A DNA stretch of 64,000 bases from Paenibacillus sp. FSL H7-0737 (GTDB taxonomy: Bacteria > Bacillota > Bacilli > Paenibacillales > Paenibacillaceae): NCBI RefSeq assembly GCF_000758545.1, contig NZ_CP009279.1:6448001-6512000 (forward strand), given 5' to 3'. Both the position numbers and the translations under genes were made by a program. Below the pieces are notes generated by a model. That model did not search any database and had not been told where the DNA came from. It worked only from the letters and a program-made list of their open reading frames with translations. Numbering within the stretch: position 1 is the first letter of the stretch; each line of letters opens with the position of its first letter. Below, in pieces: positions 58,178-64,000 of this stretch.

Positions 58178-58741
58178 ATGAAAGTCATGATCCTGACAGG
58201 CAGCAATCGAAAAGAAGCGACCAGCACGAAGTTGGCAGAGCATGCCGCACATTTTATTAATCAGCAAGGCGAACAAGTCACCCTGTTTAATCTCCATAAA
58301 CGCCCACTGCCCTTTTATTCACCAGATGAGTCTTACGCGGAGCATGAGCATCTAAGCGCCCTCCATCAAGAGATGCTAACTGCGAACGCAATCATCCTGA
58401 TTACCCCGGAATACCACGGTTCCATGAGCGGCGTGATGAAAAATGCTCTCGACCATCTAGGCCAGACGCACTTCAACGGCAAAGTGGTATTGTGCGCTAG
58501 CTCTGCAGGTGGAGCTGTAGGTGTAAGCTCATTGCTTCAATTGCAGGCGGTTGTACGCAATCTACATGGGATTAATACGCCAGACTGGATCTCCATCGGC
58601 GGGATGCAGCGCAAGCGGTTCGAGGTTGAATACGACGGGTACGAGGGCGGTCAAGAAATTGAAGATCGCATTCGCCTAGTCTTAGAATCATTCCTAAATT
58701 TAGCTCGCAAAATCAATAGCCCGACAGGTGCCGCCCTATGA
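58178..58741 (+). CDS. NADPH-dependent FMN reductase
   Basis: The 187-residue flavodoxin-like protein has the FMN phosphate loop TGSNRKEATSTKLA, and TPEYHGSMSGVMKNALDHLG binding the isoalloxazine ring. It matches the azobenzene/quinone reductase group (YhdA-like). AGGAG is 8 nt before the ATG. Its stop overlaps the next gene by 4 nt, so it forms an operon with VOC proteins. Confidence 0.88.
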   Translation: MKVMILTGSNRKEATSTKLAEHAAHFINQQGEQVTLFNLHKRPLPFYSPDESYAEHEHLSALHQEMLTANAIILITPEYHGSMSGVMKNALDHLGQTHFNGKVVLCASSAGGAVGVSSLLQLQAVVRNLHGINTPDWISIGGMQRKRFEVEYDGYEGGQEIEDRIRLVLESFLNLARKINSPTGAAL

Positions 58742-59205
58742 TCAAAGGACTGTTTGAAACCCATCTGAACGTGACTAACCTTGAACAATCTGCTCATTTC
58801 TATGAACATGTTCTGGGACTACCCTTAGCACATTCGGAGAATACTGAAGGTCGCAAGCGGCGATTTTACTGGATTGGAGAAGATCGAAATCAGGCCATGC
58901 TGGGGATTTGGGAGAAGGCACCTTCCGAGGTTGTGCGTCAGCACTTTGCTTTCCAAGTAACGCTTGAGGATTTGAAGCAGTCAGTATCCTACCTGAAGGC
59001 CAAGGGGATTGAAGCCTCCAACTTCCTCGATGATGATAAGGGACAATTGTATGTATTTAGCTGGATGCCAGCCGTATCCGTGTATTTCAGTGATCCAGAT
59101 GGTCATTCCTTAGAGTTCCTATCTATACTGCCTGATTCACCCAGACCTGAGCTAGGAATGGTACCCTGGAAAGAATGGGAACTAATACATGAAAGAAATT
59201 GGTAG
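58738..59205 (+). CDS. VOC-family protein, first tandem copy
   Basis: The 155-residue protein begins MIKGLFETHLNVTNLEQSAH and ends the fold with VSVYFSDPDGHSLEFLSILP, giving His and Glu ligands of glyoxalase/bleomycin-resistance proteins. The substrate is unknown. It overlaps the FMN reductase gene by 4 nt and is a clear paralogue of the next gene. Confidence 0.85.
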   Translation: MIKGLFETHLNVTNLEQSAHFYEHVLGLPLAHSENTEGRKRRFYWIGEDRNQAMLGIWEKAPSEVVRQHFAFQVTLEDLKQSVSYLKAKGIEASNFLDDDKGQLYVFSWMPAVSVYFSDPDGHSLEFLSILPDSPRPELGMVPWKEWELIHERNW

Positions 59206-59249
59206 TTATTGATAAAATTCAGGCTAAGCCTGCACGAGGAGACGAGAAT

Positions 59250-59711
59250 ATGATAAAAGGACTATACGAAGCACATTTACCAGTAAGTAATCTTGAGGTA
59301 TCTATCGAATTTTATGAGAAATTGGGATTAAAAATGGCCTGGCGGGATGAGGAAACTGCATTCTTCTGGATGGAGGAAGGTCGGAGTTGGATCGGCATTT
59401 GGGAAGGAAAGGAAGTAGCAACGCCATACCACCCATCTTTACGGCATATTGCCTTCCGCGTAACTTATGAGGATCTGAAGCAATCACTGCAATGGCTGGA
59501 ATCCATTGGGGTAGAGGCTGTTCCGTTCCGTAATCGAACTTCCGTTGAGCCTTTTATTCGAGCTTATCAAGGGAATGCTTCTGTGTACTTCAACGACCCG
59601 GACGGCAACAGCCTGGAATTGATGTGCCATGTAGAGGTTCCTGAACATTTGAAGCATCTCTCAGAGAACATCATCTTAACCGAGTGGGAGAAATTGCTCG
59701 AACAGAAATAA
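59250..59711 (+). CDS. VOC-family protein, second tandem copy
   Basis: The 153-residue protein begins MIKGLYEAHLPVSNLEVSIE and contains ASVYFNDPDGNSLELMCHV, parallel to the first copy, so the two arose by tandem duplication. The ATG at 59250 has GAGGAG 8 nt upstream; an in-frame extension into the preceding gene is unlikely. Note HSLEF in the first copy is NSLEL here. Substrate unknown. Confidence 0.85.
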   Translation: MIKGLYEAHLPVSNLEVSIEFYEKLGLKMAWRDEETAFFWMEEGRSWIGIWEGKEVATPYHPSLRHIAFRVTYEDLKQSLQWLESIGVEAVPFRNRTSVEPFIRAYQGNASVYFNDPDGNSLELMCHVEVPEHLKHLSENIILTEWEKLLEQK

Positions 59712-59728
59712 AATACTCCAACAAAAAA

Positions 59729-59760
59729 ACAGCTGCCCACCATCAAGGGTCCAGCTGTTT
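59729..59760. terminator. Terminator after VOC genes
   Basis: AACAGCTGcCC pairs with GGgtCCAGCTGTT. A runs on the left and T on the right allow termination of the plus-strand operon and possibly the minus-strand gene ending at 59816. Confidence 0.78.
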
Positions 59761-59815
59761 GAGTATGTTAGCTGTTTCTATTTAACCATCTCTAGCATGG
59801 TTTTAGTAAAGGCTG

Positions 59816-60046
59816 TTACTTAATCGTGATGCCTTTCTTCATAGCCTTCATATCTGAATTCGTGTTCACAAGCATTGGCAGTATCTTCATACTTCTCGTC
59901 ATGGGAGAGTTACATTGCCAGCAGGTAGGTACGTACTGAAATGCAAAGTTATCGCGCATCCAACCGGTGCAACCTTCCTTGGTACAAGACCAAATGGCTG
60001 TGTCTTCCTGCGGAAGATCCTCCAGTGCTTTTTTACGAAAATACAT
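59816..60046 (-). CDS. YdjO-like cold-inducible zinc-ribbon protein
   Basis: The 76-residue protein has the YdjO layout: MYFRKKALEDLPQEDTAIW then cysteines CTKEGC and CWQC about 20 residues apart, forming a probable zinc ribbon. The B. subtilis relative is reported as cold-inducible. The ATG at 60046 has a strong AAGGAGGGG site. Its neighbour upstream is a cold-shock protein gene, which fits the family's expression, though a terminator separates them. Function unknown. Confidence 0.8.
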   Translation of the reverse strand: MYFRKKALEDLPQEDTAIWSCTKEGCTGWMRDNFAFQYVPTCWQCNSPMTRSMKILPMLVNTNSDMKAMKKGITIK

Positions 60047-60111
60047 AAGTACCCCTCCTTGGATCGAATCGAGACGATTTCGCCACCCTATTAGGGGCAG
60101 ATTCATAAGAT

Positions 60112-60153
60112 GAAAAATAAAAAAGCTGCCCTCAACTTGTGTTAAGGGCAGCC
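60112..60153 (-). terminator. Terminator after cspB
   Basis: GGCTGCCCT and AGGGCAGCt pair around a 13-nt loop; on the minus strand the stem ends in TTTTTTATTTTTC. It starts 12 nt after the cold-shock gene stop. Confidence 0.9.
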
Positions 60154-60164
60154 TAATTTTCGAA

Positions 60165-60365
60165 TTACAGTTTTACAACGTTTTCGGCTTGTGGTCCACG
60201 AGCGCCTTGAGTTACGTTGAACTCAACGCGTTGGCCTTCGTCCAAAGATTTAAATCCGTCGCCTGTGATTGCGGAGAAGTGTACGAATACGTCGCTTCCA
60301 CCTTCAACCTCGATAAAACCAAATCCTTTGTCTGCATTAAACCATTTAACTGTACCTGTTTGCAT
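60165..60365 (-). CDS. cspB: Cold-shock protein CspB-type
   Basis: The 66-residue single-OB-fold protein binds single-stranded RNA/DNA. RNP1 KGFGFIEV and RNP2 VFVHFSAI are intact, starting MQTGTVKWFNADKGFGFIEV. It is an RNA chaperone, usually abundant and cold-induced. The transcript probably has a leader of about 147 nt from the promoter at 60519-60547. Which csp paralogue it is cannot be decided. Confidence 0.95.
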   Translation of the reverse strand: MQTGTVKWFNADKGFGFIEVEGGSDVFVHFSAITGDGFKSLDEGQRVEFNVTQGARGPQAENVVKL

Positions 60366-60518
60366 GATATTACCTCCAATATTTTATTTAACACATGTCC
60401 TTTTATTCCTACGTAGTGTACGAACAAATAAAAATTCACACATTGGAAAAGGACTCATACGCACAAATGATAACCTTTTACAATATGTGAATTAAGGGTT
60501 AAATTTATGATTAACTTC

Positions 60519-60547
60519 ATTGTACCACACTAAATCATTGAATGCAA
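60519..60547 (-). promoter_or_regulatory. Probable sigma-A promoter of cspB with long leader
   Basis: On the minus strand TTGCAT and TACAAT are separated by exactly 17 nt, with TG one base before the -10 box (extended -10). Transcription would start near 60511, giving a leader of about 145 nt, a usual length for cold-shock mRNAs that refold at low temperature. Confidence 0.6.
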
Positions 60548-60567
60548 TGTAAATGCCTACTTTTTTC

Positions 60568-60612
60568 ATTCCGGCTCAATATCCTCTATATTAAAGGCTT
60601 TAGAGCCGGAAA
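60568..60612 (-). terminator. Terminator after the 92-residue protein gene
   Basis: ATTCCGGCTC and GAGCCGGAAAT form the outer stem, with a 25-nt A/T-rich loop; on the minus strand it is followed by GAAAAAAG rather than a U-tract, so it is only a moderate terminator candidate 11 nt after the stop codon. Confidence 0.55.
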
Positions 60613-60622
60613 TGTGCACGGG

Positions 60623-60901
60623 TTAATCGATGTATCCTGCCAACCCTTTATCCATTAAGTAATCCATCTCCGCATCAAGAATCGTCTCCACTGTGATTTC
60701 ATCCAGCTTCACATCACGCTGGCCAACAACATAATCAACCAGATCATCATTGTCGATGTCTACCTCGCCTTTGGCATTGGCCTTGGCGTTATTGATAAAG
60801 GTCTGTTCATGCTTCAATACTAAACGAATTAATTTAGGATCTACTTTGGTTTTGGCAGATAATACGGTTACTAATTCCTGCTCGTTTAATTTGTCACTCA
60901 T
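60623..60901 (-). CDS. Conserved hypothetical protein
   Basis: The 92-residue acidic protein (MSDKLNEQELVTVLSAKTKV start, many Asp/Glu, no Cys) is predicted largely helical, with no signal peptide or membrane segment. I do not recognise the family. It is flanked by cspB and gdhA and has its own hairpin. The GGGAGA site is 13 nt from the ATG, a little long. It is probably real given codon use and the lack of competing frames. Confidence 0.7.
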   Translation of the reverse strand: MSDKLNEQELVTVLSAKTKVDPKLIRLVLKHEQTFINNAKANAKGEVDIDNDDLVDYVVGQRDVKLDEITVETILDAEMDYLMDKGLAGYID

Positions 60902-61140
60902 TTTTCAAATTTCATCTCCCTACAATTATTACATCTCCATTGTAGCATATTTCACGCTTTAACGCGTCATTACGCGAAGTATACCGCGGTTTGTTCACAC
61001 TTTTCTTGCTATCACGGGCTCTACAACATTCCACTTCAGGTAAGTTATTTAATAAAAACAGTTGTGAGGAACATTGACTTGTGCCAAAATATAAAAAAAG
61101 TGTTGGACCAAATTGAATACTAGAAAAGGCGGTTGAATTC

Positions 61141-62526
61141 ATGAGCTCTGTATCTTCCCAGCAATTAGACACAAACAGCAACAAGGCACATCGTTATATC
61201 GAAGACGTATACGCACAGGTTGTTGCGCGTAATCCTTTCGAGCCCGAATTCCATCAGGCTGTAAAGGAAATCCTTGAATCTTTGCTTCCAATCCTGGCTG
61301 CTGAACCTAAGTATCAGGAAAATGCCATTCTGGAAAGATTGGTTGAGCCAGAACGTTTGATTATGTTCCGTGTTCCTTGGACAGATGATCAAGGCAAGGT
61401 CAGAGTTAACCGTGGATATCGTGTACAGTTCAGCAGTGCCATTGGACCTTACAAAGGTGGACTTCGCTTTCACCCTTCCGTTAATGCTAGTATTATCAAA
61501 TTCCTCGGCTTCGAGCAAATCTTCAAAAACGCTCTTACCGGCCAACACATCGGCGGAGGTAAAGGCGGATCCGACTTTGATCCTAAAGGAAAATCCGAAG
61601 GCGAAATCATGCGTTTTGCACAAAGCTTCATGACTGAATTGCAAAATTACATCGGTCCTGACCAAGACGTTCCTGCAGGAGATATCGGTGTAGGTGGTCG
61701 TGAGATTGGTTACATGTACGGACAATACAAGCGGATCCGCGGAGGATATCCGGCTGGCGTATTGACTGGTAAAGGTATTGGTTACGGTGGAAGTCAGGCT
61801 CGGACAGAGGCTACTGGTTACGGTACAGTTTATTTCGTAAACGAGATGCTGAAAGCAAAAGGCCTTTCCTTTGAAGGAAGTCGCGTTGTTGTTTCCGGTT
61901 CTGGTAACGTAGCGATCTATGCGATTGAAAAAGCTGTACAGCTAGGTGCAACAGTCGTAGCTTGTAGTGACTCCGCTGGATATATCTATGACGAAAACGG
62001 CATTAACCTCGAAACTGTCCGCCGCCTGAAAGAAGTCGAAAGAAAACGGATAAGTGAATATGTGAATGAACACCCTAACGCAGTGTATACCGAAGATTCC
62101 ACACAAATTTGGACTATTCCTTGTGATATCGCCCTTCCGAGTGCTACTCAGAATGAGATTGATGAAGCTATGGCTTTGAAACTGATTGAGAATGGTGTTA
62201 AAGCAGTAGGCGAAGGCGCCAACATGCCATCCACCCTTGAAGCTATTCACCAGTTCCAACAAGCTGGCGTGCTATTCGCGCCTGCCAAAGCTGCTAATGC
62301 TGGCGGTGTAGCTGTATCTGCGCTTGAAATGGCCCAAAACAGCATGCGTATGTCCTGGAGCTTTGAAGAAGTTGATACGAAGCTGCATGAGATCATGGTT
62401 TCCATCTATCAACAGTCTGTAGATGCATCCGAGCAGTATGGACAGTCCGGCAACCTCGTTGCAGGAGCGAACATCGCTGGATTCAAAAAAGTAGCCGATG
62501 CTATGTTGGCTGAAGGCGTAATCTAA
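61141..62526 (+). CDS. gdhA: NADP-specific glutamate dehydrogenase
   Basis: The 461-residue enzyme has substrate motifs RGYRVQFSSAIGPYKGGLRF and the catalytic lysine in GGGKGGSDFDPKGKS, and a nucleotide-binding VVVSGSGNVAIYA. It aminates 2-oxoglutarate to glutamate with NADPH. Length matches hexameric GDH-I enzymes of bacteria (about 450). The start has AAAGGCGG 7 nt upstream. It is monocistronic. Confidence 0.95.
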   Translation: MSSVSSQQLDTNSNKAHRYIEDVYAQVVARNPFEPEFHQAVKEILESLLPILAAEPKYQENAILERLVEPERLIMFRVPWTDDQGKVRVNRGYRVQFSSAIGPYKGGLRFHPSVNASIIKFLGFEQIFKNALTGQHIGGGKGGSDFDPKGKSEGEIMRFAQSFMTELQNYIGPDQDVPAGDIGVGGREIGYMYGQYKRIRGGYPAGVLTGKGIGYGGSQARTEATGYGTVYFVNEMLKAKGLSFEGSRVVVSGSGNVAIYAIEKAVQLGATVVACSDSAGYIYDENGINLETVRRLKEVERKRISEYVNEHPNAVYTEDSTQIWTIPCDIALPSATQNEIDEAMALKLIENGVKAVGEGANMPSTLEAIHQFQQAGVLFAPAKAANAGGVAVSALEMAQNSMRMSWSFEEVDTKLHEIMVSIYQQSVDASEQYGQSGNLVAGANIAGFKKVADAMLAEGVI

Positions 62527-62559
62527 TCAAGCATAAACAAACGGCGTTGTGATCATACG

Positions 62560-62606
62560 AAGTCCCCGTAACCGGTGAGTAAGAAGCCGGGGACGGGGAC
62601 TTTTTA
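62560..62606 (+). terminator. Terminator after gdhA
   Basis: AAGTCCCCG and CGGGGACTT form a 9-bp perfect stem around a 25-nt loop, ending in TTTTTAATT. It also lies just past the stop of the convergent HAD gene (62613). Confidence 0.88.
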
Positions 62607-62612
62607 ATTCAA

Positions 62613-63326
62613 CTATGAGTTCCAACCTGGGATTTGCCGCAAACCACCATCCCATATAGAGTACGTACTCTTCACAACCATATCGGACGGTGAAGAAGCC
62701 GTGTGAATGTAACAGGAATCAATCCCTGCCTTCAGAGCACCCTCAATATCCGTACGAGGATCATTTCCAATCATAATGGCTGAGCTCAAATCCGCTCCAT
62801 ACCTTTCAACTAAATAGCGATAAAATAGCGGATCAGGCTTGCTCACCCCTGCTTCCGAAGAGATCGCAATGCCATCAAATAGATGTATGATTCCGAGCAT
62901 AGTTAACTCTGCCTCAATAAATGTCTTCTGCCCGTTGGAGAGCAAGAATACTTTTTTGCCACGTTCTCTTAACGTTTGTAGAATTTCAGTCACACCCTCA
63001 TATAGAGAGATATGGACCATTGATAACGTCCGTAGCCACCTCACGGTTTCATATAACCACGCTTGATCCGGTTCTCCACCTAATTGACGGACCACAGACC
63101 GAAACACTTCCTCCATTACGAAATCCGGATACTCGCAGCTCCGTGCGGCTTCACCAAGTTGAAGATCCCGCTCCCGCAAAAACCGTTCTTGCAGTTCACT
63201 ACCTGATATAGAGAGTCCCTGATATCCGAAATGGAGAGCTAACCTTTCCCATACCTCAGATTGCTCCTCATCTGTCTCAATATCAATCAGTGTACCGTAC
63301 AGATCGAAAATATAAGTCTGATACAT
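62613..63326 (-). CDS. HAD-superfamily hydrolase, YjjG/2-haloacid type
   Basis: The 237-residue phosphatase has the motif I YIFDLYGTLIDIETD (nucleophile Asp; Tyr where the second Asp is normal), motif II LLSNGQK, motif III lysine in SKPDPLFY and motif IV IGNDPRTDI. Tyr in place of the second Asp gives FDLYGTL, which is usual for 2-haloacid dehalogenase-like and some nucleotidase members. The ATG at 63326 has GGAAG 6 nt upstream; an upstream ATG at 63344 lacks a site. Substrate unknown. Confidence 0.85.
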   Translation of the reverse strand: MYQTYIFDLYGTLIDIETDEEQSEVWERLALHFGYQGLSISGSELQERFLRERDLQLGEAARSCEYPDFVMEEVFRSVVRQLGGEPDQAWLYETVRWLRTLSMVHISLYEGVTEILQTLRERGKKVFLLSNGQKTFIEAELTMLGIIHLFDGIAISSEAGVSKPDPLFYRYLVERYGADLSSAIMIGNDPRTDIEGALKAGIDSCYIHTASSPSDMVVKSTYSIWDGGLRQIPGWNS

Positions 63327-63359
63327 CCCCGTCTTCCTTCCCATGATTCACATTGTAAG

Positions 63360-64000
63360 TTACCCCTTAGTCACATTCTCCGTCGCTGCCTGCCCCTCCT
63401 CCATTTTGTTTGACACCTTTTGATAGAGATAGGAGATCCCCAGCAGGCAAATCCCAAAGCTGGCATAAGCGATAATTTTACTTCCGGTATTCAGTAGTCC
63501 CAAATCGTATAGCAGCAGCTTACCTGTCGCCAGAAGCGTTAATCCAAGGCCGAAGCGCCGGATATACACATATCTTTTGCGGAAGCCGTACATGATGAAC
63601 AGAACTGCTATCAACAGATACACAAGACTAAATATTAATCCCGCATCGCTTAATTGCAGCTGTACCCCTAGAAAAGCGGTGATGATTCCGAGTAGATACA
63701 CTCCCATGAAAACAGGATAGATCTCCATACTTTTATACTCACGTTTAAGTAAGGTGATCAGCAGATCACGTCCACTAAACCACACGAAAATATTGAAGAT
63801 AATAAGCACACCCAGTGCGATATAATCAGCCCCGGTATTACGTGCAAGCTCATTCTGCAGGCTTGGCAAGCCTACTGTAATCACCAAACAAATAGCGTAG
63901 CCGATCCCAAAGAGAAGTCTCACAAAATACTTAACAATCGTGTCATAAAGCACCTTCACCTTTGGCAATACATAGGCCAGAATAATAGTTAACAGAGCGG
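63360..64000 (-). CDS. DUF2339-type membrane protein, C-terminal part (runs off window)
   Basis: The frame is open to the window edge without a clear start; residues before the first in-frame TTG still form a transmembrane helix (ALLTIILAYV), so the gene begins outside. The visible 213 residues have six or so transmembrane segments and end with RRFGLGLTLLATGKLLLYDL and KVSNKMEEG, the usual C-terminal pattern of large DUF2339 proteins. Its function is unknown. It lies 33 nt upstream of the HAD gene on the same strand. Confidence 0.75.
   Translation of the reverse strand, partial: ALLTIILAYVLPKVKVLYDTIVKYFVRLLFGIGYAICLVITVGLPSLQNELARNTGADYIALGVLIIFNIFVWFSGRDLLITLLKREYKSMEIYPVFMGVYLLGIITAFLGVQLQLSDAGLIFSLVYLLIAVLFIMYGFRKRYVYIRRFGLGLTLLATGKLLLYDLGLLNTGSKIIAYASFGICLLGISYLYQKVSNKMEEGQAATENVTKG

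Noticed and set aside
61165..61725. 186-codon minus-strand frame within gdhA
   Set aside because: Antisense to a highly conserved enzyme; no supporting signal.

Overview
The window looks like chromosome from a low-to-mid GC, spore-former-type Firmicute, most likely Paenibacillus or a close relative. The reasons are strong AGGAGG-type ribosome binding sites, many TTG/GTG starts, Bacillus-type families (YdjO, CspB, MprF, PepT, MhqR system, HxlAB, PucR) together with futalosine-pathway menaquinone genes, and U-tract hairpin terminators after most units. No rRNA, tRNA, CRISPR array, transposase, prophage or integrase was seen. The genus is an inference; no marker gene is present.

Layout. (1) 1-11.6 kb: a reductive pyrimidine catabolism cluster, with hydA (cut by the window edge), preA and preT on the minus strand, a divergent PucR-family regulator, then a class III aminotransferase, a methylmalonate/malonate-semialdehyde dehydrogenase, and an NMT1-type ABC importer (substrate-binding protein, two permeases, ATPase). 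Together these could import uracil/thymine and convert them to beta-alanine or beta-aminoisobutyrate and then acyl-CoA. (2) 11.9-18.3 kb: a membrane diguanylate cyclase, a cytoplasmic alpha-amylase, a 0.5 kb non-coding stretch with a palindrome array, and mprF. (3) 18.5-23.1 kb: a FlxA-like small protein, a Bcr/CflA efflux pump, and an MhqR-like quinone/electrophile detoxification operon with two matching 18-bp operators. (4) 23.3-24.8 kb: mqnB-mqnD, where mqnB is extremely GC-rich and full of perfect intragenic hairpins. (5) 25-34.7 kb: a methyltransferase, a membrane-anchored hydrolase, a two-component system, potABCD, and a FUSC-type membrane protein. (6) 34.8-39.1 kb: an EamA transporter divergent from a LysR-aldo/keto reductase-aldehyde dehydrogenase unit. 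(7) 39.1-47.3 kb: an alpha-glucoside-type CUT1 ABC operon with LacI regulator and a GH65 phosphorylase fused to a beta-phosphoglucomutase domain whose nucleophile aspartate is replaced by glutamate. (8) 47.5-53.8 kb: an LLM oxidoreductase, a class D sortase with its LPNTA substrate, pepT, and the ribulose monophosphate genes hxlA-hxlB-hxlR. (9) 54-64 kb: a MATE pump, a GAF sensor kinase/NarL regulator pair, an FMN reductase with two VOC proteins, ydjO, cspB, gdhA, a HAD phosphatase and the C-terminal part of a DUF2339 membrane protein.

The most unusual non-coding signal is a roughly 100-nt interspersed element present in four copies (two full length, one degraded, one internally deleted). Its two hairpins are kept paired between copies through G-U wobbles and alternative stems, suggesting a structured RNA or a RNA-selected miniature repeat. 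Metabolic roles below are family-based; starts were chosen from visible ribosome binding sites.
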